DNA of 64,000 nucleotides from Methanobrevibacter sp. (GTDB taxonomy: Archaea; Methanobacteriota; Methanobacteria; Methanobacteriales; Methanobacteriaceae), in assembly GCA_017652345.1 (NCBI GenBank), contig JAGCBE010000102.1, forward strand, positions 17,418 through 81,417, read 5' to 3'. The position numbers were made by a program, and so were the translations under genes. The notes below the pieces were generated by a model. It made no database searches and was not told the DNA's origin. It worked only from the letters and a program-made list of their open reading frames with translations. Positions 8,973 through 16,986 of this stretch are shown here, piece by piece (the first letter of the stretch is position 1; each line of letters starts with the position of its first letter).

Positions 8973-11735
8973 TTAATTACCATACTTATAAGTAATTTTC
9001 AAACGAACAACTGGTATTTCATTATCCATACTGAAATTTACAATATTATTGTTATCGTCTAAGACACCATCGCAGAATGTTGCTTTCAACTGTGTATATA
9101 AGTCATACACTAGATTGTCAATATTTGTCCACAAATCTCCATTAACATCTTCATCGTTGAAATCAATCATAGAGTTCTTATAGAATTGAGTAATAACACT
9201 TGGAATAAAATACATCCAGAATGATTTTTCAGTCAATTGTGTCTTATAAGAATCTTGCACAACACCTTTTCTCATTATTGTTTCTTCACGAGTATTGTTG
9301 TTCAATGCTTGTACATAGTATGGTAATGGAATAGGTCTATTGGCTTCTTTAGTTGTGGTTGCACCAGCAATCCAAGAATTAATCATAGATTGAATTTGAT
9401 TTACTTCCGCACTTGTCAAATCGTATGAACTAGCATTGTTTGTGGAGAATGAAGACAATGAGTAGAAATCATTTGTAGAAGGTACATTCAAATACAATAA
9501 TGAATTTTGACCCATACCAATATTTGAATAACTAGCAACACCGTAGATAGTGATAGAAATTGTTTCATTACCTTCAGATACAGAATATGGAGTTACTTGA
9601 ATAGTTGCTCGTTTTTTATATTCTTTACCTTCTTCATTTGGTGCATACAAATATATCTGTAATGTTTTGTCTTCCAACATGTCAGCAGTCAAAACATTTC
9701 CTTGTCTATCAATTTTTGGAATGGTGATAGTATTGTAAGGAACACCAGAATAAGCTACATCACTACCTGGAATATTTGGGTTGAATGAATAGATGTTATT
9801 CAATGGTGTACTGCTAATATCAAATACGAAACTAAGGTCTTTACATTTAATAATATCAGATACACGAATATCCAAGTCAACCGATTTAGTTTCTTCTCTT
9901 TCATTGAAGAATCTAATAATATCGGACTTAAATATCTTCTGTTTGAAATTGCTATTGTATTCCAACCATTTGTAAATTTTATTTTCCACTTCACGCTTAT
10001 ATTCTTGCATCTTGGAAAGAGAATCAATAGTGACAGAACCAACCACATCGTAATACTGTACGATGGGTGGTAATGAATACAGTTTACTATTGATAATCAT
10101 CTTTGGTTCAGCATTTTCACGAATCTTCTTTACATTTTTAACCCATTGAACAGATGGATTATTTGCATATTGAGTAGCATGGAATGAATCGTAACTCAAT
10201 AACATTTTGATATAGTCAGTCAAGTGTCTAGTATAGTCTGTATTGGTTCCATATAGCGAGAATGTGCCCGCTGTGTTGCTTCCTTTATCAGTCAATACAT
10301 TTATAGGGCTATATACAGATCCGGTCGTATTATACAAAGTGCTTGCAATACAATAGCATATAGCATTTTGTAGATACTTGTAAGTAGTATGACCACCATT
10401 ATCAAAATCTTCAATTTCATCTTGTGACCAAGCAATAGCATTTTTGACTTTAATTGGTGAAGACAATCCATTGAAATATGAAATGAAGTCTCGTTTAGTA
10501 ACCAATCTATTGTTACTTGCAAAATACAATGGAGCATTGTTCTTGATACTCTGTTGGTCTTCAAAATCAACACCACCAAGAATATCTGTATTCAATATGA
10601 ACTTTATGTTGTTAGTAACATCAATTACACCACCTGGACAAGTAGCATAGAATTTGTTATTTGCTTTAATTTCGGCAGTTTTACTACCAATTCTATTTGC
10701 TTTAGCACCTTCACAAATTAGATATTTGACATATACATTTTCGTCTTCAGATACAAGACCACTATTAACCATTACGCCATCACCAAATTTCAAGCGTACA
10801 GTCTTGTCGCTGTTTGTTGTCAATGAACAAACTTTGTAAGGTACTTTTGAATTACCATTTTCGTCTAGGTTATTACTTTCGTCAAAATTGGCTAAATTGT
10901 GATTCAAGTAAATTGATGAATCTTCAATTTCAAATAGGTTTTCGTCAGACAATGCTTCATCTTCATTTTTACCAATACCAACTTTAGTCCAGGAATTTTT
11001 GCTGTAGTATCTATCTTTATACCAGCCATTAGGGTCTCTTTGACCATACCAGTTACTAAATTTCAAATCGTCAATATCATAGAACTGATATGATTTACCA
11101 AGTTTAGTTAGATTAGAAACACCACGAATAACATGTGTTTTAACTTCACCTTGGAAAATTATAATTGGTAGAAGACTAGAATTATCATATAACTTGATAC
11201 CTTGTAGTTCCAAATATTTCATGGAATCTACAGGTACAGAATAAGTTAATGTTTTAGTCCAAGTGGAACTTTGACCATCTTTAATATCTTCATCAGTTAA
11301 TGCATACGAATAATCAGTATTCAACATGAATTTGTTATTGTCAAATACTAAATCAGTTTCTTCTTGGGAAAAATAAATGACCGGTTTGGAATCACTATTA
11401 CCAACACAATTCAACAATGAAGCTGGCAAAGGTCCTTTAATGACAATTTGTATTTCGGCTTCAGCAGGAGTTGGACGGATTGGGTTATAACCAAGATTCT
11501 TACCATGTTTAATCACACTACTATCAAGTCTAGCTGTATCAATGAATGCTTCTTCAGCAGTTCTCTGCATATAGAAGTTAGTCATATCAAAGGTACCAGC
11601 CAACATCTCCATAAAGAGATAATAGATACTAGCCGAAGACATATTCTTGAATCGTTCATCATTCTTTAGACGAGCGGTAAAATCTTCTAATAAGTCTTGG
11701 TGAGTGATTCTTGTATAATTTTTATTGTTTGTCAT
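8973..11735 (-). CDS. 6: Baseplate wedge protein, gp6/baseplate-J-like
   Basis: A 920-residue protein. The N-terminus (TRITHQDLLEDFTARLKNDE, then MEMLAGTFDMTNFYMQRTAE) matches the start typical of T4 gp6-type wedge proteins. It is followed by ...LGYNPIRPTPAEAEIQI, the usual baseplate-J region. T4 gp6 is shorter (~660), so this copy has extra beta domains in the C-terminal third. In the virion it would form the iris ring joining wedge to hub. SD AGGGAAAT precedes the ATG, and a late promoter lies at 11758-11765. Confidence 0.8.
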   Translation of the reverse strand: MTNNKNYTRITHQDLLEDFTARLKNDERFKNMSSASIYYLFMEMLAGTFDMTNFYMQRTAEEAFIDTARLDSSVIKHGKNLGYNPIRPTPAEAEIQIVIKGPLPASLLNCVGNSDSKPVIYFSQEETDLVFDNNKFMLNTDYSYALTDEDIKDGQSSTWTKTLTYSVPVDSMKYLELQGIKLYDNSSLLPIIIFQGEVKTHVIRGVSNLTKLGKSYQFYDIDDLKFSNWYGQRDPNGWYKDRYYSKNSWTKVGIGKNEDEALSDENLFEIEDSSIYLNHNLANFDESNNLDENGNSKVPYKVCSLTTNSDKTVRLKFGDGVMVNSGLVSEDENVYVKYLICEGAKANRIGSKTAEIKANNKFYATCPGGVIDVTNNIKFILNTDILGGVDFEDQQSIKNNAPLYFASNNRLVTKRDFISYFNGLSSPIKVKNAIAWSQDEIEDFDNGGHTTYKYLQNAICYCIASTLYNTTGSVYSPINVLTDKGSNTAGTFSLYGTNTDYTRHLTDYIKMLLSYDSFHATQYANNPSVQWVKNVKKIRENAEPKMIINSKLYSLPPIVQYYDVVGSVTIDSLSKMQEYKREVENKIYKWLEYNSNFKQKIFKSDIIRFFNEREETKSVDLDIRVSDIIKCKDLSFVFDISSTPLNNIYSFNPNIPGSDVAYSGVPYNTITIPKIDRQGNVLTADMLEDKTLQIYLYAPNEEGKEYKKRATIQVTPYSVSEGNETISITIYGVASYSNIGMGQNSLLYLNVPSTNDFYSLSSFSTNNASSYDLTSAEVNQIQSMINSWIAGATTTKEANRPIPLPYYVQALNNNTREETIMRKGVVQDSYKTQLTEKSFWMYFIPSVITQFYKNSMIDFNDEDVNGDLWTNIDNLVYDLYTQLKATFCDGVLDDNNNIVNFSMDNEIPVVRLKITYKYGN

Positions 11736-11757
11736 TTATTTCCCTATAACCTTTATA

Positions 11758-11765
11758 TATTTATG
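11758..11765 (-). promoter_or_regulatory. Late promoter variant CATAAATA
   Basis: CATAAATA on the minus strand, 22 bases before the wedge-gene ATG. It lies at the 3' end of the preceding gp26-like gene. Confidence 0.65.
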
Positions 11766-11769
11766 ACCA

Positions 11770-12570
11770 TTATTTTATCTTTGGCATGAAATAATCAGGT
11801 GAGAATGTTAATGGTACAGCAACTTTATTACCACAAGAACAATCAATTTCAATGTATGGTTTAACACCAAAGTTAACATCTGTCATATAGTTGGCAAAAT
11901 TTGTAAATGACAATGCATCAAGATTTTCAATGTATCTGTATGCACTCATAGCACTCTTGATTTCACCATTGATAGATTTAATGTAACTAGAAATATTCAA
12001 TAAAGATTCATCAATTGGAGTAATGCTATACTTATCTGGTTCACGAAGAATTGCATTACATTCAATTTCGTTACCAATAGTAGGGAATCCAATAACGATT
12101 GTGTCACCATTATTCATTGTGTATTCGTAATTGAAATCTTCAGGTAGATAACTAACATTCAAATTGTCAAAACGCATTTGGAATGTATCAATGTTATTGC
12201 AGTTATCACACTGATATTTGATTTGATATGGATAGTCATTGTAAGTGATACTTCTCAAATAGAAGATGAGCCAAATTTTATCACCAACAAGAATATCATT
12301 AATATTCACACCAGTTACATTCTTTGCAATAATGCTATTCATTACACCATCAATGGTATCGGAAGTAACCATAGAAAGATTCTTAATATCCAATGTAGAT
12401 AGTTTCTTCAGATTAATATCACCTTTATAGAAGACACCTCTACTTGGTAGAAGACTTTTATTCAATGGAATAACATTTTTTGTAGTTTGCTGTAGAACGG
12501 CTTGTGTAATTTCAGCCAAATTTCCACCTTGATTTATTATATCATTGCTTTCAATTTTTCTTGATTGCAT
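11770..12570 (-). CDS. T4 gp26-type baseplate protein
   Basis: A 266-residue protein. After a polar N-terminus comes LLPSRGVFYKGDINLKKLS, typical of the T4 gp26-like baseplate family. A zinc site is suggested by CDNCNN (~residue 123) paired with CSCGNK near the C-terminus. The C-terminal region lists many acidic/aromatic helices (FTNFANYMTDVNFGVKPY). I start at ATG 12570, preceded by GAGGTGAAT; a GTG two codons earlier overlaps that SD. The gp26 family acts in baseplate hub assembly. Family assignment is from remembered pattern and position beside gp6. Confidence 0.6.
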   Translation of the reverse strand: MQSRKIESNDIINQGGNLAEITQAVLQQTTKNVIPLNKSLLPSRGVFYKGDINLKKLSTLDIKNLSMVTSDTIDGVMNSIIAKNVTGVNINDILVGDKIWLIFYLRSITYNDYPYQIKYQCDNCNNIDTFQMRFDNLNVSYLPEDFNYEYTMNNGDTIVIGFPTIGNEIECNAILREPDKYSITPIDESLLNISSYIKSINGEIKSAMSAYRYIENLDALSFTNFANYMTDVNFGVKPYIEIDCSCGNKVAVPLTFSPDYFMPKIK

Positions 12571-12600
12571 ATTCACCTCACAATAATGTTTTCGTAGTAT

Positions 12601-12608
12601 ATTTATAT
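12601..12608 (-). promoter_or_regulatory. T4-type late promoter TATAAATA
   Basis: TATAAATA upstream of the gp26-like gene. It lies immediately after the terminator at 12613-12643, so a new transcription unit starts here. Confidence 0.75.
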
Positions 12609-12612
12609 GTGA

Positions 12613-12643
12613 AAAAACAGGGTAAGAAATACCCTGTTTTTTC
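12613..12643 (-). terminator. Rho-independent terminator
   Basis: A 13-bp perfect stem (AAAAAACAGGGTA with TACCCTGTTTTTT) with a 5-base loop and a U-run on the minus strand. It ends the transcript of the small gene at 12672-13004. Confidence 0.85.
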
Positions 12644-12671
12644 GGTTAATTGTTGAACTAATTACACTGAA

Positions 12672-13004
12672 TTAGACATTTTCAATGACTTCGGCAGTTG
12701 CGTAATCATCGGAATGAATAGCACCAGTGCCAGATACTTCAGGTTCAGCCCATGCAGATTGTGGAAGAACATTGAGGATTCTCTTGTTCAAACCAGCAGG
12801 ATCTTTCATGTTGAAGAATGTATCATCAAAACCATCTTGGCTGAAAGGTTTTTCGCCGGATGGAATCTTATTGACATCTGGGTTCAATTCGGTGTAGATA
12901 CCATCGTGGTAAGAATCTTTGTCAAAATAGGCAGAGATTGGAGACTGTGGGTAGTCATTACCAACTTGGTACAAATCATTTCCATTACATGTAGGATTCT
13001 TCAT
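12672..13004 (-). CDS. Small head-cluster protein, unknown
   Basis: A 110-residue acidic, Pro/Asp/Gly-rich protein with little predicted helix (QVGNDYPQSPISAYFDKDSY; GTGAIHSDDYATAEVIENV). It lies downstream of the major capsid gene and is bounded by its own terminator. The RBS is strong (AACGGAGAAAATAAAA before ATG). Being next to the capsid gene with capsid-like codon choice suggests an abundant head or decoration protein, but no family is recognised. Confidence 0.55.
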   Translation of the reverse strand: MKNPTCNGNDLYQVGNDYPQSPISAYFDKDSYHDGIYTELNPDVNKIPSGEKPFSQDGFDDTFFNMKDPAGLNKRILNVLPQSAWAEPEVSGTGAIHSDDYATAEVIENV

Positions 13005-13045
13005 TTTTATTTTCTCCGTTTAAAATTTTGTTGTTGTTATCAAAA

Positions 13046-13075
13046 AAGGGTGGTTATCAAATCATAACCACCCTT
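13046..13075 (-). terminator. Rho-independent terminator after capsid gene
   Basis: A 12-bp perfect stem (AAGGGTGGTTAT with ATAACCACCCTT), 6-base loop and a T-run on the minus strand, just past the stop of the major capsid gene. Confidence 0.85.
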
Positions 13076-13087
13076 AAGTGGTTTAAA

Positions 13088-14422
13088 TTAGAATGTGTAA
13101 GATTCACCATCAACACCAGCCCAGATTGACTTGGTATCAAACTTGAGCAAGCGATAATAGTTATCAGCACCAAGCATATTGTTAGCGAAAGCATAACGGC
13201 TCATAACACCAACACGAGGTGAGAAGTCGTTAGGATCAATAGCCTGATTTACAACACCAGTTACATATGGGCAGAATACTACACCACAGTCAGATACACC
13301 GGTACCCTTGTATGCAAGAAGAACTTCACCGTTATCAACACCGGCATAATTAACAGCATAGTTATCACGGTAAACCTTGATAGAACCATTAATTGTACCA
13401 ATTTCAGGTGTAGCGGTAGAACCATTTACATCATGGGTAACCTTATTGAAGAATGGAGCAGCCTGTTGAAGAACAGAAGCCATATCTGGAGAAACTACAG
13501 CGATATTAGCAGCAGCTCTACGAGTAGCAGTTGCAATATCGTTACCAGTCTTCATAATCAAACCAACGATACGAGAATATCTTTCCTGAGACCATCTACC
13601 AACCCAGCCATCTTGTACAGCCTGGGAATCACCAGCCTTACATACGATTGGCTTACAGAGGCTCTTACAACGAGCAATGGTTTCACGGTCAATTTCTGCA
13701 GTCATTTCATACTGAAGAACATTAACCATTTCGGTCATCATTTCAACACCCTGCATTCTCTTAATATCTTCAGCAGATTCAAGAGAGAAGGAAGCAGCAA
13801 GTTTACGAGTCTTAGCTACGATGGACTGACGAGAGAACATCAAGCCAAGTTCAGGAATCTTACCACGAAGACCGGTAGAGAAATCATTGTGGGTCTGGAT
13901 TTCATCATAATCACCAGTAATCTTCCAAGCTTCAGCAGATTGGGTATCAACACCTGTACCTGCATCAGGTTCGCCACTGGTATTAGCAGTAGAACCAGAG
14001 AAGCCAGAATATTCTGGAACAGCCTTCCAAGCAGCTTCTACGAGCTTGTTTGGATCTCCAGCGTCCTTATAAATGTAACGAAGTGCGAAAGCAAGGCCAA
14101 CAGGACCAGAAAGTGGTTGAACACCAACGAGAACGTTAGCGAATAACTGTGGGAATACACGGCGGACAAGAGCCAAAGAAATTGGAGCAAAAACAGCTTT
14201 ACTGTCACCACCATGAGGAATACCCTGGTCAGCACCAAGTGGAGCACCAACACCCATAGAGAAGTCTTCATTCAAAGCACTTCCAACATCCTGGGATTTC
14301 TGGTTTTCCATGAGTTTTGCCATATTTTCGCGGATATACTTATCTTGAATGTTTGCAACAGATAGAACAGCAGGTGCTTTAGTAGTCCAGCGTTCCATCA
14401 ATGCCTTTTTAACTGTATTCAT
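13088..14422 (-). CDS. 23: Major capsid protein (gp23-like)
   Basis: A 444-residue HK97-fold-type capsid precursor. The first ~65 residues are helical (scaffold-binding delta region), followed by SALNEDFSMGVGAPLGADQG, a likely prohead-protease processing region. Then comes the conserved gp23 block ISLALVRRVFPQLFANVLVG with VQPLSGPVGLAFALRYIY. Later landmarks include QAAPFFNKV, and a C-terminal domain with PYVTGVVNQA and NDFSPRVGVMSRYAF. Codon use is visibly more GC-rich and biased than in neighbouring genes, as expected for the most abundant protein. SD ATAGGAGAAAATAAA is strong. A partial paralogue lies at 57777-58188. Confidence 0.92.
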   Translation of the reverse strand: MNTVKKALMERWTTKAPAVLSVANIQDKYIRENMAKLMENQKSQDVGSALNEDFSMGVGAPLGADQGIPHGGDSKAVFAPISLALVRRVFPQLFANVLVGVQPLSGPVGLAFALRYIYKDAGDPNKLVEAAWKAVPEYSGFSGSTANTSGEPDAGTGVDTQSAEAWKITGDYDEIQTHNDFSTGLRGKIPELGLMFSRQSIVAKTRKLAASFSLESAEDIKRMQGVEMMTEMVNVLQYEMTAEIDRETIARCKSLCKPIVCKAGDSQAVQDGWVGRWSQERYSRIVGLIMKTGNDIATATRRAAANIAVVSPDMASVLQQAAPFFNKVTHDVNGSTATPEIGTINGSIKVYRDNYAVNYAGVDNGEVLLAYKGTGVSDCGVVFCPYVTGVVNQAIDPNDFSPRVGVMSRYAFANNMLGADNYYRLLKFDTKSIWAGVDGESYTF

Positions 14423-14466
14423 TTTATTTTCTCCTATTAAATGAGTTTTTGTTAAATTTTATATTA

Positions 14467-14474
14467 TATTTATA
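14467..14474 (-). promoter_or_regulatory. T4-type late promoter of capsid gene
   Basis: TATAAATA on the minus strand, 44 bases before the capsid ATG. This gives a short untranslated leader with a strong SD. Confidence 0.8.
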
Positions 14475-14476
14475 AT

Positions 14477-14511
14477 TTTAAACTTAAAGATTTTGATAAA
14501 TCTCCAAGTTT
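14477..14511 (-). repeat. Inverted repeat after scaffold gene
   Basis: TAAACTT/AAGTTTA with inner AGATTT/AAATCT. It lies between the scaffold stop and the capsid promoter. It may be a weak terminator or processing hairpin, since no clear T-run follows on the minus strand. Confidence 0.5.
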
Positions 14512-14515
14512 AGGG

Positions 14516-15481
14516 TTAGTCTTCATCCATATACTTAGCAGCATCCGAAACGAATGAACTAATTGGATTTGTTGTTTTTTTGTAGCGTTCAGTCATAATA
14601 TCATCTCTTTCAAGTGCTTTTTCAGTTTTAGTGGCACGAGATACTGGACGAGTTTTGTGTTCAAACAAATTTTTACGATTTGTACGCATCATAGTGACTT
14701 GTTCAGAAATCATATCAACATAATCGTCAATATCTTTCTTTGTTTCAGACAATGACTTGCTTTCAAAGAACTTTTGGACTCGAGCTTTTTGTTGTGCATC
14801 TAGTCCACTTGTTTTCTCAGCAATAGTTGCCTTCTTATTTGAATCTTCAACAAGATCAATCAAACGCATATTTTCTGCTAACTGTTTCTTCAAAGATTTT
14901 TGAAGTTCAGCATTTTCAGCTTTAGCTTCACGAAGTTTCTTTGAACCAGTCAAATCCATTGGAACATACTGGTCTTCAAACAAATGTTGAATACCTTCAA
15001 TGATTGGAGCGTATGTTTCGGACATTGCAGTCTTTGTAATGAGTTTGTCATTAATCTTCTCGGAGATATTGTATTCAAGGTACTTGTCTAATCCGGTAAT
15101 AACCTTTTCTTCAAGAGCCTGAAGTTCTTGACCATACTTTTCTGTGAACTTTTCGTCAAAATATTCATAGATGTACTGTTCAGCGGCTTCTTCCAACTTC
15201 TTGCATTGTGCATTGAGCTTTTCTTGTTCTTTAAGAGCAATCTTAGCACATCTTTCTTCACAATACTTATTTGCGAGGTCTTCCAATTCCACTGTCTTTT
15301 TATCAACAGCTTCTTTGATTTTCTTTTGACAAAATTCATCAGCTTTCTTGGACAAGGATTCAGTTTCTTCAGCAAGCTTACTCTTAAGTCTTTCTTCTAC
15401 TGCGCTTTCAAAAGATTCTTTAATCTCCTGAAGGTCTTCGGCAGAAAGAACACCGGCAAGTTTTTCAAGAATTTTATCCAT
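14516..15481 (-). CDS. 22: Prohead core scaffold protein (gp22-like)
   Basis: A 321-residue, highly charged, almost entirely helical protein. It has long coiled-coil stretches (KLAEETESLSKKADEFCQKK; LNAQCKKLEEAAEQYIYEYF) and a Lys/Arg/Asp-rich C-terminus ending DAAKYMDED. Position immediately upstream of the capsid gene, length and composition match T4 gp22-type major scaffold. It would fill the prohead interior and be degraded by the prohead protease. The gene has SD TTGGAGGATTCACA and its own late promoter. Confidence 0.8.
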   Translation of the reverse strand: MDKILEKLAGVLSAEDLQEIKESFESAVEERLKSKLAEETESLSKKADEFCQKKIKEAVDKKTVELEDLANKYCEERCAKIALKEQEKLNAQCKKLEEAAEQYIYEYFDEKFTEKYGQELQALEEKVITGLDKYLEYNISEKINDKLITKTAMSETYAPIIEGIQHLFEDQYVPMDLTGSKKLREAKAENAELQKSLKKQLAENMRLIDLVEDSNKKATIAEKTSGLDAQQKARVQKFFESKSLSETKKDIDDYVDMISEQVTMMRTNRKNLFEHKTRPVSRATKTEKALERDDIMTERYKKTTNPISSFVSDAAKYMDED

Positions 15482-15531
15482 TGTGAATCCTCCAATTTTT
15501 AATGAACATTTGTGTTTTTTGAATCACAATT

Positions 15532-15539
15532 TATTTATA
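15532..15539 (-). promoter_or_regulatory. T4-type late promoter TATAAATA
   Basis: TATAAATA on the minus strand upstream of the scaffold gene, directly after the terminator at 15573-15597. Confidence 0.75.
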
Positions 15540-15572
15540 AAATCTGAAGTCAAGATTTTGTAAAATCTGTAA

Positions 15573-15597
15573 AAACCGTGGTTTCTAGCCACGGTTT
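15573..15597 (-). terminator. Rho-independent terminator after tail-tube gene
   Basis: A 9-bp GC-containing stem (AAACCGTGG with CCACGGTTT) and T-run on the minus strand. It terminates the tail-tube transcript. Confidence 0.8.
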
Positions 15598-15623
15598 AAA
15601 CTTATAAAATATGTTAGATTAAA

Positions 15624-16214
15624 TTATTCACCAGTTGCGATAGCTTCAAATGTACTATATTGGAAAGTACATTCACGAGTTACCTTTTCACTAGCTTCTT
15701 GACCAAGTGTAGCAGCTGCCAAAGCTTGAGGCCAAACATAATAGAATTTGTATTCAATTGGCAATTTGCTCTTCAAAGCAGAATCGTACAATACTACACG
15801 AACAGTCGCACTATAATCTTTTAGATAGTTAGAACTAGCACCACCAGTAATACCGATAGCATCAATATCGTTCTGGAAAGCTTGGTTAAATAGCAAGTTT
15901 TGCCATCTATGCAAAGCTTTAGAAATGTACATATCTTGGAACTCATCAAATGTTACAGAGAATGTACCAGCAACAGTAGCTTTACCAGGATAAACTATTT
16001 TAGAACCCATATAATGAGTTTCTAATTGAGTAAAATCTTTTTGTGGAAGGCTTGCTGTTTTTGCTCTCAACATAAAATCATCTGTACCAATGACTTTGGA
16101 TAAAGCAGAACCACTTTCATATTCAAAGATAACCTGAAATAGGTAATTTTTGGCTAAATCGGGAAAGTTCTTAATGCTTGTTGTAAAAACATTCATATTG
16201 TTAGATAAACTCAT
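15624..16214 (-). CDS. 19: Tail tube protein (gp19-like)
   Basis: A 196-residue protein with the typical gp19 course. It has an N-terminal strand (NYLFQVIFEYESGSAL), then FMLRAKTASLPQKDF and the central VAGTFSVTFDEFQDMYISKA. The helix HRWQNLLFNQAF follows, then DYSATVRVVLYDS and a C-terminal strand with YKFYYVWPQALAAATLGQEA. That last stretch (YYVWPQ...) is characteristic of myovirus tube proteins. It would polymerise into the tail tube. It sits between scaffold and portal rather than next to a sheath gene, and no sheath gene is in this window. Confidence 0.85.
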   Translation of the reverse strand: MSLSNNMNVFTTSIKNFPDLAKNYLFQVIFEYESGSALSKVIGTDDFMLRAKTASLPQKDFTQLETHYMGSKIVYPGKATVAGTFSVTFDEFQDMYISKALHRWQNLLFNQAFQNDIDAIGITGGASSNYLKDYSATVRVVLYDSALKSKLPIEYKFYYVWPQALAAATLGQEASEKVTRECTFQYSTFEAIATGE

Positions 16215-16240
16215 AATTATTACTCCTAAAAATCTCTAGG

Positions 16241-16267
16241 TATTTATCACCATATATTGTATTTATA
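16241..16267 (-). promoter_or_regulatory. Double late promoter (TATAAATA plus GATAAATA)
   Basis: On the minus strand TATAAATA (16260-16267) is followed 11 bases later by GATAAATA (16241-16248), upstream of the tail-tube gene (SD TAGGAGTAATAATT). The two copies may raise output of an abundant protein. Confidence 0.65.
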
Positions 16268-16282
16268 ATATTTTTAAAAAAT

Positions 16283-16306
16283 GGTGGTTCAAGTTAATGA
16301 ACCACC
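16283..16306 (-). terminator. Rho-independent terminator
   Basis: Stem GGTGGTTCA with TGAACCACC, 6-base loop, then ATTTTTT on the minus strand. It ends the transcript of the small gene at 16346-16582. Confidence 0.8.
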
Positions 16307-16345
16307 AAGTGTGAAACGTGTCCGATTATTCGGCTTGGAGTAAAT

Positions 16346-16582
16346 TTAGAATAAATCTACAGATGTAATCTTAGCACCTTTAACTCTTGAATTGAAATAG
16401 TTGATTACATACATTTTAGTTTCGTCTTTCTTGTTACAAGTACATTTAATGTTGCTAAGGTTTATGACAACTGTTTTTTCTTGACCGGTTGCATCAACGA
16501 AATTTACACTAGCATTGCCATAATGTTTTTCGTATAAGTAACCATTGTCATCTAATATTTGTTTAGCTTCATTTAATTCCAT
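16346..16582 (-). CDS. Small protein with conserved N-terminal EAK/NGY leader
   Basis: A 78-residue protein. It begins MELNEAKQILDDNGYLYEKH, the leader shared by about ten otherwise unrelated proteins here. The remaining ~58 residues are a small strand-rich domain with a single CTCNKK motif. SD AGAGGTTTCT precedes the ATG. It lies 8 bp downstream of another small gene in the portal operon, so it is expressed with head genes, consistent with the leader being a head-targeting signal. Function otherwise unknown. Confidence 0.6.
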   Translation of the reverse strand: MELNEAKQILDDNGYLYEKHYGNASVNFVDATGQEKTVVINLSNIKCTCNKKDETKMYVINYFNSRVKGAKITSVDLF

Positions 16583-16590
16583 AGAAACCT

Positions 16591-16959
16591 CTACTTTGTA
16601 TTGTCTTTAACAACTTCAACAGGAACAGTGTGTAATCCAATGTCTGTATCTGGTTGGACTTTGATTGGTTTTTCTAACTTATGGGTATGTCCATCACCGA
16701 GAGGAAGAACTTCCCAATTTACAATAAGGTGTATATGGTCACAAACAGGTGCCAATCCTTCCTTATGGTCAGGATTATCAATCAAAACATCGCCGGTATA
16801 TCCTTGACCAGTCAAATTGTCAAAGATTACATATTGGTGATGGTGAGGACCCATCCATTGTGAACCTTCAAATACTGAACAATCACCAGCTTCCGCTGTA
16901 TTTTCATTCAATACCTTGGTTTTCACCATTTCATTTTTCAAATAATTTTGTAAATTCAT
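16591..16959 (-). CDS. His-rich small head-operon protein
   Basis: A 122-residue protein. The N-terminus MNLQNYLKNEMVKTKVLNEN looks like a T4-type capsid-targeting sequence, with a Glu-ended cleavage site at VLNE. The body is strand-rich with many His in metal-binding spacing (MGPHHHQYVIF, VCDHIHLIV, GDGHTHKLE), suggesting a cupin-like or metal-binding fold. It lies 27 bp downstream of the portal gene, with SD GAGGTAAAT and a late promoter at 16975-16982. Identity unknown. Confidence 0.55.
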   Translation of the reverse strand: MNLQNYLKNEMVKTKVLNENTAEAGDCSVFEGSQWMGPHHHQYVIFDNLTGQGYTGDVLIDNPDHKEGLAPVCDHIHLIVNWEVLPLGDGHTHKLEKPIKVQPDTDIGLHTVPVEVVKDNTK

Positions 16960-16974
16960 ATTTACCTCTTATAG

Positions 16975-16982
16975 TATTTATG
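16975..16982 (-). promoter_or_regulatory. Late promoter variant CATAAATA
   Basis: CATAAATA on the minus strand, 15 bases before the ATG at 16959, in the short gap after the portal stop. Confidence 0.65.
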
Positions 16983-16986
16983 ATTT

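Noticed and set aside
13004..13020. CGGA in AACGGAGAA before the 12672-13004 gene as a fifth recoding site
   Set aside because: It lies upstream of the ATG as part of the SD (GGAGAA) and no frame change follows.
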